Shown here piece by piece: positions 12,585 to 24,013 of a stretch of DNA of 64,000 nt. Every line of letters begins with the position of its first letter. Position 1 is the first letter of the stretch. The stretch covers positions 62,001 through 126,000 of the forward strand of contig JAKCPI010007984.1 in the NCBI GenBank assembly GCA_023213315.1, in the 5' to 3' direction. This stretch comes from Euborellia annulipes. Lineage: Eukaryota > Arthropoda > Insecta > Dermaptera > Anisolabididae. Under the pieces are notes generated by a model that worked only from the letters and a program-made list of their open reading frames with translations, made no database searches and had not been told where the DNA came from. Position numbers and translations under genes: made by a program.

Positions 12585-12632
12585 ATTCTGAAGCCGACTT
12601 TTCGAGAGCAAGTCGCACTTATCTTCAGGGCA
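12585..12632 (-). ncRNA. Hammerhead-like core, weak
   Basis: Minus strand reads CTGAAGA, a TAAGTGCGACTT hairpin, then TCGAAAAGTCGGC. Core order and spacing fit a hammerhead (CUGANGA ... GAAA ... GUC), but the flanking helix I pairs only about 3 bp (GCC/GGC). The end GAAAAGTCGGCTT is shared with the copy at 57935-57966. Confidence 0.3.
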
Positions 12633-12792
12633 CGCAGACGCATTGTCAAAAATAAGTACAGGTGGTGTGGTACAACATATTATTATCATGTTTGTATTAT
12701 TTTTCATCGTGATAAAAGTGTACAAATAAACAAAACCTATTCAACAAAGGACAATGCAACCGAAACTGCATTAAAACAGATGATCACTGTTT

Positions 12793-12868
12793 ATACCATT
12801 TGGAATCCAAATAATGTAAATAAAATCATTGAACTGCCTGGGATCCGAATCCGCGCCCCATAGGTTCC
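12793..12868 (-). repeat. SINE-A fragment
   Basis: Minus copy of the SINE-A middle and B-box area (CCATTTGGAATCCAAAT, CTGCCTGGGATCCGAATCC). Confidence 0.55.
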
Positions 12869-12936
12869 AGAGTATCATTATTATTGACATTTGTCAACAA
12901 TTTAAGCCGTTTGCTACTATGTATTTTATACTACTG

Positions 12937-12938
<2 letters not shown>

Positions 12939-12968
<30 letters not shown>
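12939..12968. repeat. (TA)n microsatellite
   Basis: About 15 TA units. A poly-A run of about 25 bases follows at 13093-13117. Confidence 0.9.
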
Positions 12969-12970
<2 letters not shown>

Positions 12971-13252
12971 TATAATGTCTTTTGAATTACTATATTTCTT
13001 ATTATGTATTTTATATATCACTGTTTTTTCTACTATGTATTTTATATTACTACACTTCCTATCATGTAACTATTTTACTGTAAAGATATTGTAAAAAAAA
13101 AAAAAAAAAAAAAAAAACGAGAATGGCTGGGCTGGTTGGCTACTGGGCTACTGGGTGTCTTCATATTTTTTCTTTATGAAATAATATCAGTAATCATTTA
13201 CCTTTTCAAAATTAGATAATTAAAATAATTATTTTTTATTTATTTGTTACAG

Positions 13253-13441
13253 GCTTCCTGAAAACGGGTGCGCGAGGTTCCGCGCAGGGCAATTTCGGCC
13301 TGATGGACTTAGTGGCAGGTCTTCATTGGCTTAGGGAAAATTTACCTGCTTTCGGTGGAGATCCTGAGAGAATTACTCTTCTCGGCCACGGAACAGGCGC
13401 TGCACTCGCCAACTTCATCGCCGTATCGCCTGTTGCCAAAG
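13253..13441 (+). CDS. Neuroligin-like gene, internal exon 1 of 5 seen (nucleophile-elbow region)
   Basis: Encodes 62 complete codons beginning FLKTG and ending SPVAK. They include the run HWLRENLPAFGGDP and the turn GHGTG. In the carboxylesterase type-B/cholinesterase fold this turn is the nucleophile elbow G-x-S-x-G. Here the serine position is glycine, which is the hallmark of neuroligins, non-enzymatic postsynaptic adhesion proteins that bind neurexins. The exon is preceded by a pyrimidine-rich tract and AG at 13251-13252 and followed by GTAGGC at 13442. Both ends are phase 1: the first two bases (GC) complete a glycine codon begun upstream, and the last base (G) joins AG of the next exon to give Glu. 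No upstream exon was recognised between 1 and 13252, so the N-terminal part of the protein must lie further 5' or be too short to see. Family identity is by recognition of conserved motifs, not by database search. Confidence 0.9.
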
Positions 13442-13559
13442 GTAGGCCTGCCTAAATATTTCACTCTTTTCTTTTTTCCGTTTTTCTCAATTAGTTATCA
13501 ACAAACATATTCATTTATATTTTAATTGAACTACTTAATTTTACCCATATTACTTTATT

Positions 13560-13988
13560 TTTCATCGATATCTATTACATAAAAGATAAAGTCTGTCTGA
13601 CTGTTTATAACGCATAGACTCCGAAACTACTGGACTATTTTTTAATAGTAAGAGAATTTTCCGAAGGTATTTTTAGACTAGGCCTTTACATAATTAATAA
13701 TTAAGTAGACCCCCAAGGCTACATAAATTTTTATTTTTCTCTCTGTTTTAAAAAATTTTTAATGACCCTTCTCCAGAGTTTAAAAAATATTCGCAAGTTC
13801 TTTCAATTATACACCCCCTACCGTTCTCCCTAAAAAATTATTTAAAATATGCGAAAACTATAGACTTTGAGTTATATTTAAATAATGAGGTGGATGGAAC
13901 CTTGGAGATTTAATCTCTCAGTGAGAGCCCCCTGAAGAGGGCTCCAGGAGGTTGAAGCCGAAGGCGGGTAGTGCTGCTAGTTATTATT
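13560..13988 (+). repeat. Dispersed repeat ending in hairpin plus CTAG
   Basis: Begins with a GTCTGTCTGACTGTTTATAA-type start and ACTCCGAAACTACTGGAC, wording typical of insect interspersed repeats. It ends AAGCCGAAGGCGGG, then GCTGCTAG before T. A short hairpin followed by CTAG resembles Helitron 3' ends, but the 5' end is not defined and this is only a suggestion. Confidence 0.35.
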
Positions 13989-13997
13989 AATAACAAG

Positions 13998-14190
13998 TAG
14001 GGCTGCGCAAAATAATCAATTAATCGATTATTCAGTGATTATTTTCTTGCGGCAAAAATTTCGCTTAAAAAAAAAAGGTTTAATCGATTTTTTCCCCATA
14101 ATCGATTATTTTTTCGTCTGTTCGGACCCAATAATCGATTATTTTCCATAATCGATTATCGATTTATTTTTCCATAATCGAACACCCCTA
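13998..14190. mobile_element. hAT-like MITE with 8-bp TSD ATAACAAG
   Basis: A 193-bp element beginning TAGGGCTGCGCA and ending ACACCCCTA, flanked by exact ATAACAAG at 13990-13997 and 14191-14198. The interior is packed with ATCGATTA motifs, a composition seen in common hAT MITEs. Confidence 0.85.
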
Positions 14191-14311
14191 ATAACAAGTC
14201 ATTTAACAAAATAGTTTGACTAAAAATTAGGTGTTGGCTGTGTCTTCTACACAGCCGGTGGCTTTTTAACGTGACAACGTCTTTTTGCTTGACTTCAAAA
14301 AAATTTTTTTT

Positions 14312-14357
14312 CTCTTACCTATATTGAAATATAAAGAGAGAAAGTATTGTTTTTTAT
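14312..14357 (+). repeat. Solo AT-hairpin terminus of the double-hairpin element
   Basis: Matches TTTCTCTTACCTATAT ... AGAGAGAAAGTATTG, the left terminus of the family, without the rest. Confidence 0.55.
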
Positions 14358-14460
14358 TTTTTTTTACTAGTAGTTTGTTTTCATAAATAAACATGTTCAA
14401 ACATTTTCATTGAAACAATATATGACAGGTGTTGCGCTTTTTCTATCCATTAAGGGCGAC

Positions 14461-14965
14461 TTATGCTTAAAAAATGAGGTTTTTCGAGAAAAAAAACTAA
14501 TTTTAGCGTTAATTACTGGAGATTTTTTTATTTATTCTATTAGAGGTTATCTTTCTGCACCAAATGACATCTCATTTAGTCAGATCTGATTAGCCGTTCG
14601 GAATCTACAGGCGTTTAAAATTTCGAAAAACGAAATCCCGCCGAGTGCTCTCATGCGGTAAAATGACGTCATATCAAAAAAATGAAAAAATTACCTCTGG
14701 GCATTGAACCACTCTTTCTAAAACTATATTTAGATTTAATGTAGCTTTTACGGTCAAGTAGCTAGGCGTTACATAAATAGGGCTATTTTTCGATATTTTT
14801 TTGCCTAAAAATGAGGTTTTTTCGAGAAAAAACTAATTTTGGAGTTAATTACTCGGGATTTTTTTATTTATTCTATTAGAGGTTTTCTTTCTGCACCAAA
14901 TGACATCCTATTTAGTCTGATCTGATTAGCCGTTCGGAATCTACAGGGGTTTAAACTTTCAAATT
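14461..14965 (+). repeat. Direct repeat pair, ~165 bp units
   Basis: 14461-14625 and 14804-14965 share AAATGAGGTTTTTCGAGAAA, TTTATTCTATTAGAGGTT, TCTTTCTGCACCAAATGACA and TTAGCCGTTCGGAATCTACA, with modest divergence. The offset is about 343 bp. Probably an internal duplication in an unidentified element. Its limits may be marked by ACGTGACAACGTC (14268) and GACGTTGTCACG (15157). Confidence 0.75.
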
Positions 14966-15481
14966 AGAATTTACCGCAGCACGGTAAAATAAAATGGTAG
15001 GAAAAAATAAATGGTGAAATCTTTAGCTGAAAACTCATTCTTTCTAACCGTATATTTCCCATAATTATATCTCTTAAGACAGAAGAGTTATTAAAGCCGA
15101 TAAACTTTTTCGTGCATGCCCCCTCTAACCTGCCTCTATAGACACATGATTTGTAAGACGTTGTCACGACAAAAAATTTTACAAATGTGGATTTTATAGC
15201 TGGATAATCGTTGATAGGTAAATAAAAGAATAGCAGCTATTCTTTTATTTATCTAAAAAAATTTTATTTAATATATTCAAATTAAAAAAATCATTGTGTG
15301 GTTTTATGAAACCACGATGCAAGTGAAACTTTTTTCGGATCGTAGGCGTTTAACTGAAAATTTTCAAAAAATTATTCAATTAAGGGTATTAAAATCGCGT
15401 TTTTAATCTTAATTTAATAATTGGAAAATAGGAAATCAATAGACGCATGTTAAAAACTGTGAACAATATTTATTTAGTAAT

Positions 15482-15541
15482 TAGCCGCGCCGCCCGCCTT
15501 CGGCGGGCGGCGCGGCTAGCCAGGAGGGCTTCGCCCCCCTG
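15482..15541. repeat. Two adjacent GC-rich hairpins in AT-rich DNA
   Basis: First hairpin: a 17-bp perfect stem TAGCCGCGCCGCCCGCC with a 3-base loop TTC. Second: CCAGGAGGGC TTCG CCCCCCTGG. The local GC content is near 80 percent against an AT-rich background. Confidence 0.85.
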
Positions 15542-16672
15542 GATTATATATATACAGTATATATAGATTGAAGATTTGAATATTTTAAATTATTTTAAAA
15601 ATTATATTTTATCAATTTAAAAATTGAATTATTAAATCTCACAATTATTTTTTTATAATTCATTATATATATAGAAATTTCAACTTTCTTAATTTTGTCG
15701 TCACGGATTGTGACGTCATGGCTTGTAGCGTCATGGCTTTTTACGTCACCTCGTTACAAAGCGACATGCTGATAGAAGAACCAAAAAATTTGTAGTGATA
15801 TAATAAAAGTTTCACTTTAAAAGTATAGTTAAATCACATTTACAAAATTTTATGCTTTTTCATAGAAAATGTTTTAAATTAAAATGTTTTTGAATATCCT
15901 TCTATATCTCTAAAAATGATTGGTAGTGATAATAAATATAATTTGAGTATTTATTTATCCAAAATGTTATTAAAAAAATGTTTCAAAACGTTTCCCAAAT
16001 ACAGAATGAAGAATATTAATTTAATATTTCCTTCAAATTTGTATTTTTGCTGCATATTTCATAACGCTATCGCATATTAGGGCTATATAGAATATTTTTT
16101 ATTGCTGATAATTCTGGTTCTTTAGTTATGACCAACGTAAATAATTTTGGTCCAAATCTAGAAAGTAAAACCACAAAGAGTTGTTATTTTTTAAGATTGT
16201 TTCACTGTAGATTTTTTTTTTTCTATTTTCTTTTCTTTTTACTGAGTTAATATAAAAAAGGTGACTTGCCAAGGAAGAGAGAGATCTCTTCTCTCCGCTT
16301 AAACAAATAACAGTATATCTGGTGGCTCTTTCATCCACTTGTCTGTCTCGTTGTAATGTTGCTGTGGTGTTGAAAGTCCATTAAAACCTCATCTCGTTGA
16401 GGCTCTTAAGGGCCGAGTTGGCTTTTAACGCCATCGAAACATCTATTGAAACAAAGCCCTGGACCAACAGCATCCACACCTATTTTTATTTTTCATTATG
16501 ATTATGATTCACCAGAGAATAAGACCCTCTAAAGTACTATCAAACTAGAAATATAAAAATTGTTTAAAATTAAACTTTTCTCTTAAATTAAACTTTAAAA
16601 AAAATAAAAACAAGTACGTTTACATTTTTTTCTCGTGTTATATCTAATTTCTAAATTTACTAATGCACTTTA

Positions 16673-17500
16673 AAAAGACTGGAGCACAGCACACAACTTT
16701 CTCTTACCTTCGGTAATTGAAAGTTGTGTTCTGTGCTTGTCACACCAGATTTTTCGTGTCGAGATATATTTAGTTTCCGCCTATATATTAAAATTCAAGA
16801 TGTAAAATTTATAAACATGTGAAAATATTTATATTTTGTTACCAGGGCAACCATTTCTCCTATCTCTCCTATGAAGTACAAGAGTAAAGTGTTCGGACCC
16901 CAGGCATTCCGATGATTTTATTTAAGCCATTTGGATACCAAATGGCTTAAATAAGAATGCCTGGACCCCTAATATGTGTATATTATCAATAACGGATATC
17001 GTTTAAAGTCTTAAATGGCCTAAGTTGCCGAAAAGACTGTGTGAATGTGAGTGTGAATGAGAAAAAAGTGTGAGTGTTAAAAAAAAAAGAGTAAAGTGTG
17101 CTTCAAACAATTTTGAGAGCAAAATCAGAATATACATTTAAAAGAGCATCGAAAAAATAATTCATTTTTGAATTTTAATCAAAATCGTTAGAGCGAATTT
17201 TGAGAAAGTGCATCAGTTAAGTACTAGTACTTTTGGCCGATTTTGTTTAAAAGCTTATTTTCTCGGTCCCGGAGGGTGTTTTACTAAAATATAACATTTC
17301 AGCCTCATAGCTCAATTCCTTCATGCTTTAAATTGAACACACACATACAGACAGACAGACCATGTCCCGAAAACTACTTTTTTTTTGATTCAGGGGACCT
17401 CAAAACGTGTATATCCATCAAAATCTCTACATCGAATTTTTGACATGATCGCAATACTTTCTCTCTCTATATATTAACATATATAGAGATAAGAGAAAGT
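16673..17500 (-). mobile_element. Double-hairpin (Helentron/HINE-like) element, copy 1, with nested SINE-A
   Basis: Minus orientation. It begins with the degraded CTGG hairpin and ends ATAAGAGAAAGT. It is interrupted by a SINE-A at 16892-17088. See copy 50728-51382 for the intact structure. Confidence 0.8.
16892..17088 (+). mobile_element. SINE-A, 5'-truncated, TSD GAGTAAAGTG
   Basis: Starts inside the B box (TTCGGACCCC) and ends in an A-rich tail. It is flanked by exact 10-bp duplications at 16882-16891 and 17089-17098, which restore the interrupted host element. This is good proof of target-primed retroposition. Confidence 0.92.
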
Positions 17501-18639
17501 AAAAAAAACTATAAATTTGAAACGTATTACCTAGTGTTTTTGATTATTTTTACATACTTGTTTGGACTTAAAAAATTAAAAAAAAAAAAAATTGCATTTG
17601 TTTTAAATATTATTAACCAGAAAATCTCCGAAATTTCCTACTTAATGCCAAACAGAAAAGTCCTCCGTTAAAAAAATCAATCGCCCCCCCTCCCCTCCCC
17701 AGAGGCAAATTCGAGTTTAGCTACTGATTGCGCCGCGCTTTATAATGTATGTATTTTTAATTCATGATTAAAGTAAAATCGAATATTAAAATTAAATATC
17801 CAAATTTAAATACTCGGTTATTTGTTTCAAAGGTTTAAAAAATTTTTTTTTTGAAGTTTAGATAGAGGTACAGTATCATAGTAAATAGAAAATTGATGTT
17901 TTCCTTTCTTAATAGGAATTTGTATTTATTATTTTTTGCCGATTCTTTTCTAATCAACATCATACATAAGGCCACCGCTAATTAAAGTATCCCCCCCCCT
18001 CCCTCAATTGAATGCTCATCTGTTAAGAATCTTTAAAATAAAATATATCAGTTTAAATTCCAATTTAAGTATAGGCCTTCCTATTTAATTTTTTTTTTTT
18101 TTTTACAAAAATCTGAATTTTAAACTCATATATTTAAAACATTTTAAAATTCATGAATATTCCCTTAAAAAAAAAAAAATAAATAACTTCAATCATCGTT
18201 GGCATGATGCCAATTAAACGTACAAATCGACGATCGCCAAAGGAATAAATAATAATTCCTATTAAATATATATATATATATATAGGTCTATGTCATTTCA
18301 CTATTCATTAGGCCTATAATGATAATCTTAACATAATTTTCCTACAAAAATAACAGCACTTTCACAAAAAAATATTTGCAAGTCAAACTATTCACTCACA
18401 ATTTCATAGCAGCTTCTTATTTATTAGAACTACTATAGTTTCCACTACAATTACTGTAGTTTCCACCGTTTGCAGCACTATCGCAGCCCCAAAAGAGCCT
18501 GTAGCTATAGTACCCCATTTTACCTCGCTACCCCGACTTGCCCCATGTTCCCCTACCCTTAACGATAAAAAGAACAAACAGAAATTGTGACTTATAGCCT
18601 ATAAAATAAATTTCCTACCTAAATGTCGCATCCCGTCCC

Positions 18640-18720
18640 AGGCGAAAAAAATTATTTCAATTGAAATAGGGATCTAAAAGGCCTCAGATGCCAAAAAAGA
18701 CCTTAAATTAATAATAATAA
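18640..18720 (+). repeat. SINE-B copy
   Basis: Contains CATCCCGTCCCAGGCGA (end of the tRNA-like head) followed by TTTCAATTGAAATAGGG, AGATGCC and CCTTAAATTAATAATAAT. Confidence 0.6.
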
Positions 18721-19402
18721 ATAAATTTTATTCCTGTGAAAGAAAGTTTTTTTAGGAATACTACGGTAGTACTTGAAACAGGGTCATCGTAATAAATTTA
18801 TTTTTAATAAAAACCTATTCCTAAATTATTCTACTTCAAAAAAGTTAAAAAAAATTCCATTAAAACATAGGCTACATATGTTTTAAATTTATTAACTTTA
18901 AAAAAAAATAGAGGCTTTTAATATTCCTTATCTCTTTTGTATGAAATTTATTATTATACAAAAAAAAATCCAATTGAAATTATTATTTAACTTGTATTTA
19001 TAAAATATTATTCCGTCAGTCACTCATCCTCTCTCTTTTATCTCTCTCTAATCGGAAAATATGAACCGGAGAGTAAACAAAAACGTTGCTCTGTTAAACC
19101 ACCGTTATAGGCACTTTTATCTAAATGAAATCGCTCCGCTTTGCCATTTTTACAGCTGATAGAGAGAAAGAGAGAGTTTGGGCGTTAGATGATCATTTAT
19201 CATTTATTAGTGGTGGTTATTTATGAATACCACTGATTTTTTTTTTTTTTTGTTGTTATTCTGGTGCAAAATTCATTTAAATTCAAGGAGTTGGAAAAAA
19301 TTTCATTATTATATCTACTAAAATGAGACACAATGAGACACAACTTTTATAATTAAGTGCCTCGCTTTTCTCACAAATATCCCCCAATTTCTCTACCTTT
19401 TT

Positions 19403-20548
19403 ATTTTCTTCTACCTCTAACTTATATAATATGACATATATATTGTGAGAAAGTATTGCGATCATGTCAAAAATCCGATGTCGAGATTTTGATAGAATAA
19501 GTCACACGTTTTGAGGTATTTAAAAAAGTGGTTCCCGCAGTATCAGTGTGTCTATCGGTCTGTGTGTTTGTCGCTTTTAAGCATGAAGGAAATGAGCTAC
19601 GAGGTTGAAATTTCATATTTAAGTTAGGTACTCTCCCGGACTATTGAAATAAGCTTTTGATCAAAATAAGTAAGACCAATAAGTACTAGCACTTTACCGA
19701 AGTACATCGAATTTCTCAAAATTCTCTTTTCATCAGTCTGTGACATTAGTCCGTGATTTTAAAGTCATTTTGTCGTCAAAAAAAGTTAAAAAAAAAAATC
19801 ACAGAATCATGGTTTTTTGACTTTTTAAAATGTCGTCATCGGTCTGTGACATTAGTCCGTGATTTTTAAGTCATTTTATCGTCAAACATAACGTCATTTC
19901 TGGTCAGTCTTTGATCAGTTTCTGTCGTCATTTTGACGGGTCTCTGCTAGCTGGGTACTTTACTGGTGTAATTTTTCAGTTTTTTTTTTCATTTTCTCAA
20001 AATTCGCTCTAACAATTTTGATTAAAATCATAAATCAACTATTTTTTTAGATGCTCTTTAAAATGTATATTCTCATTTTGCTCTCAAAATTGTTTGAAGC
20101 CCACTTTATTCTTGTACTTCCTAGGTAAGATAAGAGAAATATTTGCCTGTATTCGTAGCTCAACGCCTTCTATGAAACGCAAGTAGTTAAGTTTGGAACT
20201 AAGGTGCTATGGGGAAATCTCGAAACAAAAAAATCTGGCGTGACAGCACACTACAGTGAGCGCCACAATTAAGTCCCCACCTGATAGCTTTAGCCTTATA
20301 TTTATATGGTATAGTATATGGTGTATAGTGAAATAGTTTTAATGACGGAAAAGGTAAAACGTAAAATCTGCTAATGATTTTATTTTACCTTTTCAAATTT
20401 AAAATTATTTCACCATTTACCATATACAATACCATATACTTATGGATAAAGCTATCAGGTGGGGACTTAATTGTGGCGCTCACTATACACCACTTTCGAT
20501 TACCGAAAGTAAGAGAAAGTTGTGTGCTGTGCGACCATTACTCCAGAT
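19403..20548 (+). mobile_element. Double-hairpin element, copy 2, interrupted twice
   Basis: Diverged plus-strand copy. Between about 19700 and 19965 it carries foreign DNA with two repeats of CTGTGACATTAGTCCGTGAT and a partial duplication of its own GTACTTTACTG region. Its CTGG hairpin loop is interrupted by a TA-flanked MITE (20254-20485). Confidence 0.75.
20254..20485. mobile_element. Tc1/mariner-like MITE, 38-bp perfect TIR, TA TSD
   Basis: The left end (AGTGAGCGCCACAATTAAGT then CCCCACCTGATAGCTTTA) is exactly inverted at the right. TA lies at 20252-20253 and 20486-20487. It is 232 bp long with no coding capacity. The perfect TIR identity implies recent activity. Confidence 0.88.
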
Positions 20549-22059
20549 TTTTTATTATCATTCAAATTCAACATTTTAAACTTTCATTTTATTAGGTAGA
20601 AAAGTAAAAACTATAATCCTATTTCTTGAATATTAAATCATAAAATGATTACCCTAAGGACCTCCTCTCTGATTAGATTACTAAATCTCTTTCTAACATT
20701 ATTTTAAAATCGACTTTGTTTTTAATTACTTTATATCCATTTGGGATTTAAATCTACAATTCCAATCAATTATTCCCAAAGGTTACTTATAAAATATAAG
20801 AAAAAAAGATATATTTGTTTTGCTTCTTTCTCGTAACAATTAATCTTTATAGGCGGAAATACTTTTCTCTAATCAGATGAAAGAATTTCAAAAGAACCTT
20901 TGTATTACAATATGATAGAGCCTGTTTAATAAGAGTTAAAATTCCGTATAGTATATTTATATCTATTTGCTCTAATGAGATCGTTGCTTCTCCACGAAAC
21001 TCGTGGAATGTTCCAATTTTCATTAAAAGCCTTCTCTGACTGATTTCCATTGACCAAAATTCCTTGCATTGCGTAATATAGATATAATTATTATGATTAT
21101 GGTATGGGAATAAATACCTGAGGAAGAGAGAATTTCTGATTTTCTCTCCTTTTCTATTATTTGAACAATGAATTGAAAGTGCAAGAGAAGCAAATAAGGT
21201 TTGGACGCTTTATCAATAGTCAAGTTTTAGGATGATACCGATAAAGCATCCAAAGAATGACATTTATTTAGTACTATTAAGTAAACTGGAATGCCCAAAA
21301 GGTACCAAACAATTCCTCTGCAATTCTCGCTATTTGAGTGTTTGTCTTTAAATAGAATTTTTGTTTCACTTTTATGTGATTTAGAAAAACATTTGCGCTG
21401 CATCTTTGGAATTCTTGATTCATTTAATTTACATTAAAATGTATAACCTTTCTATAGTTTTATAATCGCCTATATATTCGTATAAGAAAGAATTTGTTTA
21501 TAGATTGGTTAAAATTAGGCAAACTTCTCTTATTATTCTTCAAAGTCTCTTTGTATATAACTCAGGGGAACGGTGATTTTGTTGAAGAAGTATTTGAAGG
21601 TATTTTTGGATATTTGGGTAGCTCTGATTCCAAAAATGCCATCAGCTTTGCCCCATCACGGCTCTTATTTTGAATTACCTAGATTGTTTAAGGTGTTACC
21701 CCTTAAAAATATCCAGATAGATGAATTGCTTAGAAATATAAAGTTTCAGTTCAATCGAAGGCGATTTAGTGTTGCAAAACACGGCTAAAGGCATAGAAAA
21801 ATGGATTTTTTCAGATTTTTAACTTTGGACACCCCTAATACAATTTTTTTCATTCCTGAATGCAAAAAACAAATTTTTACAAAATTCTATACTTTTTTCG
21901 CTGTCCAAAAATTATTCACTCTTGAAAACCTGTTAATAATTAACGAAATTATAAACAAAACAGTTATTAGTCTGATGAATCGATTTGGCTGCCTATCTTT
22001 TAGGCGCTTTGCTCGCTTCAATAGTAGAGCTCATAGGAATAAACTTTTAATTATTTATA

Positions 22060-22750
22060 TGTGACCGTCCACATGGAAAGGTACTAAACCTTCACTGGGC
22101 TACATTTTCAGGAGAGCCGATTTACTAAAAAAGTTTAAAAAAAAAATTTATTTATTTTTTTGATTTTTTTATTACTGATTCTGTCTGATTCTCTAAGTTC
22201 TTCATTTTATATGATGAAATATTGATTCTTCAGAATAAGTATTTGAAAAACAAGACAAAGGTGAGATAAGAGAAAAGGAATCAAATAAACTTTAAACTCA
22301 TTTTTCTCAAAACCAGGTTTTTCATAAACAAAATTTTAAAAATTCATATTCTTCCAAACAAAAAATGATAAAAAAAAAATTCTAAAAATACCGGCTTTTT
22401 ATTTTTTAACATACCCTTTTTTCATTCACACACATACTCACACAGCCCTTTCGGCAACTCAGGCCATATAAGACTTTGACGATAAACATTATATTCGCCT
22501 CGCTAACATTAGTAATCTCTATATATATATTATGGGTTCAGGCATTCTTATTTAAGCCATTTGGTATCCAAATGGCTTAAATAAAATCATCGGGCTGCCT
22601 GGGATCCGAACCCTTGGTATACAAGGCCAGCACACCAAGCCTGAGGGCAAAATACCGACTTGCTCAGCAGGATGTGTTCTGTGCCGAAATCATAAAAACT
22701 CAATTTTGACTCCGGTGAAGATTTGGTACTTTTTCATGTGGACGGTCACA
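22060..22750. mobile_element. TIR element with TA TSD, containing a SINE-A
   Basis: Left TGTGACCGTCCACATGGAAA and right TTTCATGTGGACGGTCACA are inverted, and similarity continues for about 38 bp. TA duplicates lie at 22058-22059 and 22751-22752. A minus-strand SINE-A is inserted at about 22412-22648. Confidence 0.82.
22412..22648 (-). mobile_element. SINE-A
   Basis: Minus-strand copy, from tail (CATTCACACACATACTCACA) to head (AAGCCTGAGGGC), including CTGCCTGGGATCCGAACCC (B box). Confidence 0.8.
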
Positions 22751-24013
22751 TATATTTAACTATTTTCTTCATAATTTTGCTAATAATTAATAGATTATCA
22801 CGAATGAATGATTTTTGAAAAGCTAAAGAACTATAGAATATTGTAACAAAAAATTTTTGAATGAAAATTTTTTATTAATTTAAAAAAAAAACTGGAAAAA
22901 ATTGATTGTAAATTAGTTCGTTATTATTCCTAATTAGTCAGTTTGAGATCTCATAAGAGGTTATTATCATTTTTTTTTTTTTGTGAATTTATTTTATAAT
23001 TTGGCAGTAATCGTTCATTCAATGAAAGGCAATTCGTGATCCTCAAGTGTCTGTGGAAAGAGAAATCTGTTCCTCCAGAAATAATGAATAAAATACATAG
23101 GGTTTACTTTTTTATAGATATGAAGCGACTAAAGGTGGGAAAGTAATCGTTTTCAATGGAAGTCATTTTTTTGCCCTAAAAATTATAGAATGAAGTTTAC
23201 TGTTTATTAAGAATTAATTTACTAACAATTTTCTAGCATTTTCATCTCAGTTGGCATTTTCCTTTTAAACCTCTCATAATCTTTTACTTCTTTCTAAATA
23301 TATATTTACATTTTGATTAGTATCAAATAAATTACCTTAACTAAAAATCTATTTGATAAAACTCTATCATTTCTAAAAAACGATCTATTTTAATGAGAAT
23401 GCAATTAAGTTGGATCCTGCGTGAAATGGGCTTCGAATGTCTTTAAAACGCGACCCATTGCAGACAACATAAATAAAATTAAATGAGAGAAGAGAATCAT
23501 TCTTTATTGGAACGATAAAAACTATCTTAAAAAAAAATTTTAATTAAACTTTAACGAGTGACTTCAAATTAAGATGCTAAAATAGTTATTTTTTTACCAT
23601 AAGCGTTTGGGAAATGCAATTTTCTTTCTCATCCTGTGCTTGTTTTCTTTTTAAAGGTTATTTTCTCTAAAGACAATGTCGTGTCAAAGGATAATGGAGG
23701 GGGGAAATATTTTTAATTTATTTAGAAAATAAATAGAAATAAAAACTAATATGAGACTTTCCTTTTATTTTTAATTTAATGAAGAAACTAATAAATGTCG
23801 AAGTCACTTAAAAGTACATAACATAGAAGTTTTTAACCACATAGAACTAATAAAATTGTTTTAACAACGAAAGTTCCAGTCCCGACTCAACGACGATTTT
23901 CTTTCTTTCCTCTTATTTATAAACGTTCTCCCATTTTTACTTTTTCATCTTCTCTACTTTCATATAGCATAGAATCCGTGACCCGATAGTCTAATTAAAA
24001 AAAAAATTGAAAA

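Noticed and set aside
16673..17500. Canonical Helitron (5' TC, 3' CTRR)
   Set aside because: Neither end carries CTRR and insertion is in T tracts, so a Helentron-type or other class fits better.
20847..21223. Minus-strand frames as a small gene
   Set aside because: Two short overlapping frames in AT-rich DNA with no conserved motif.
21573..22064. Two adjacent plus-strand frames (71 and 87 residues)
   Set aside because: They sit at the edge of a TIR element, have no recognisable domain and show no codon bias different from background.
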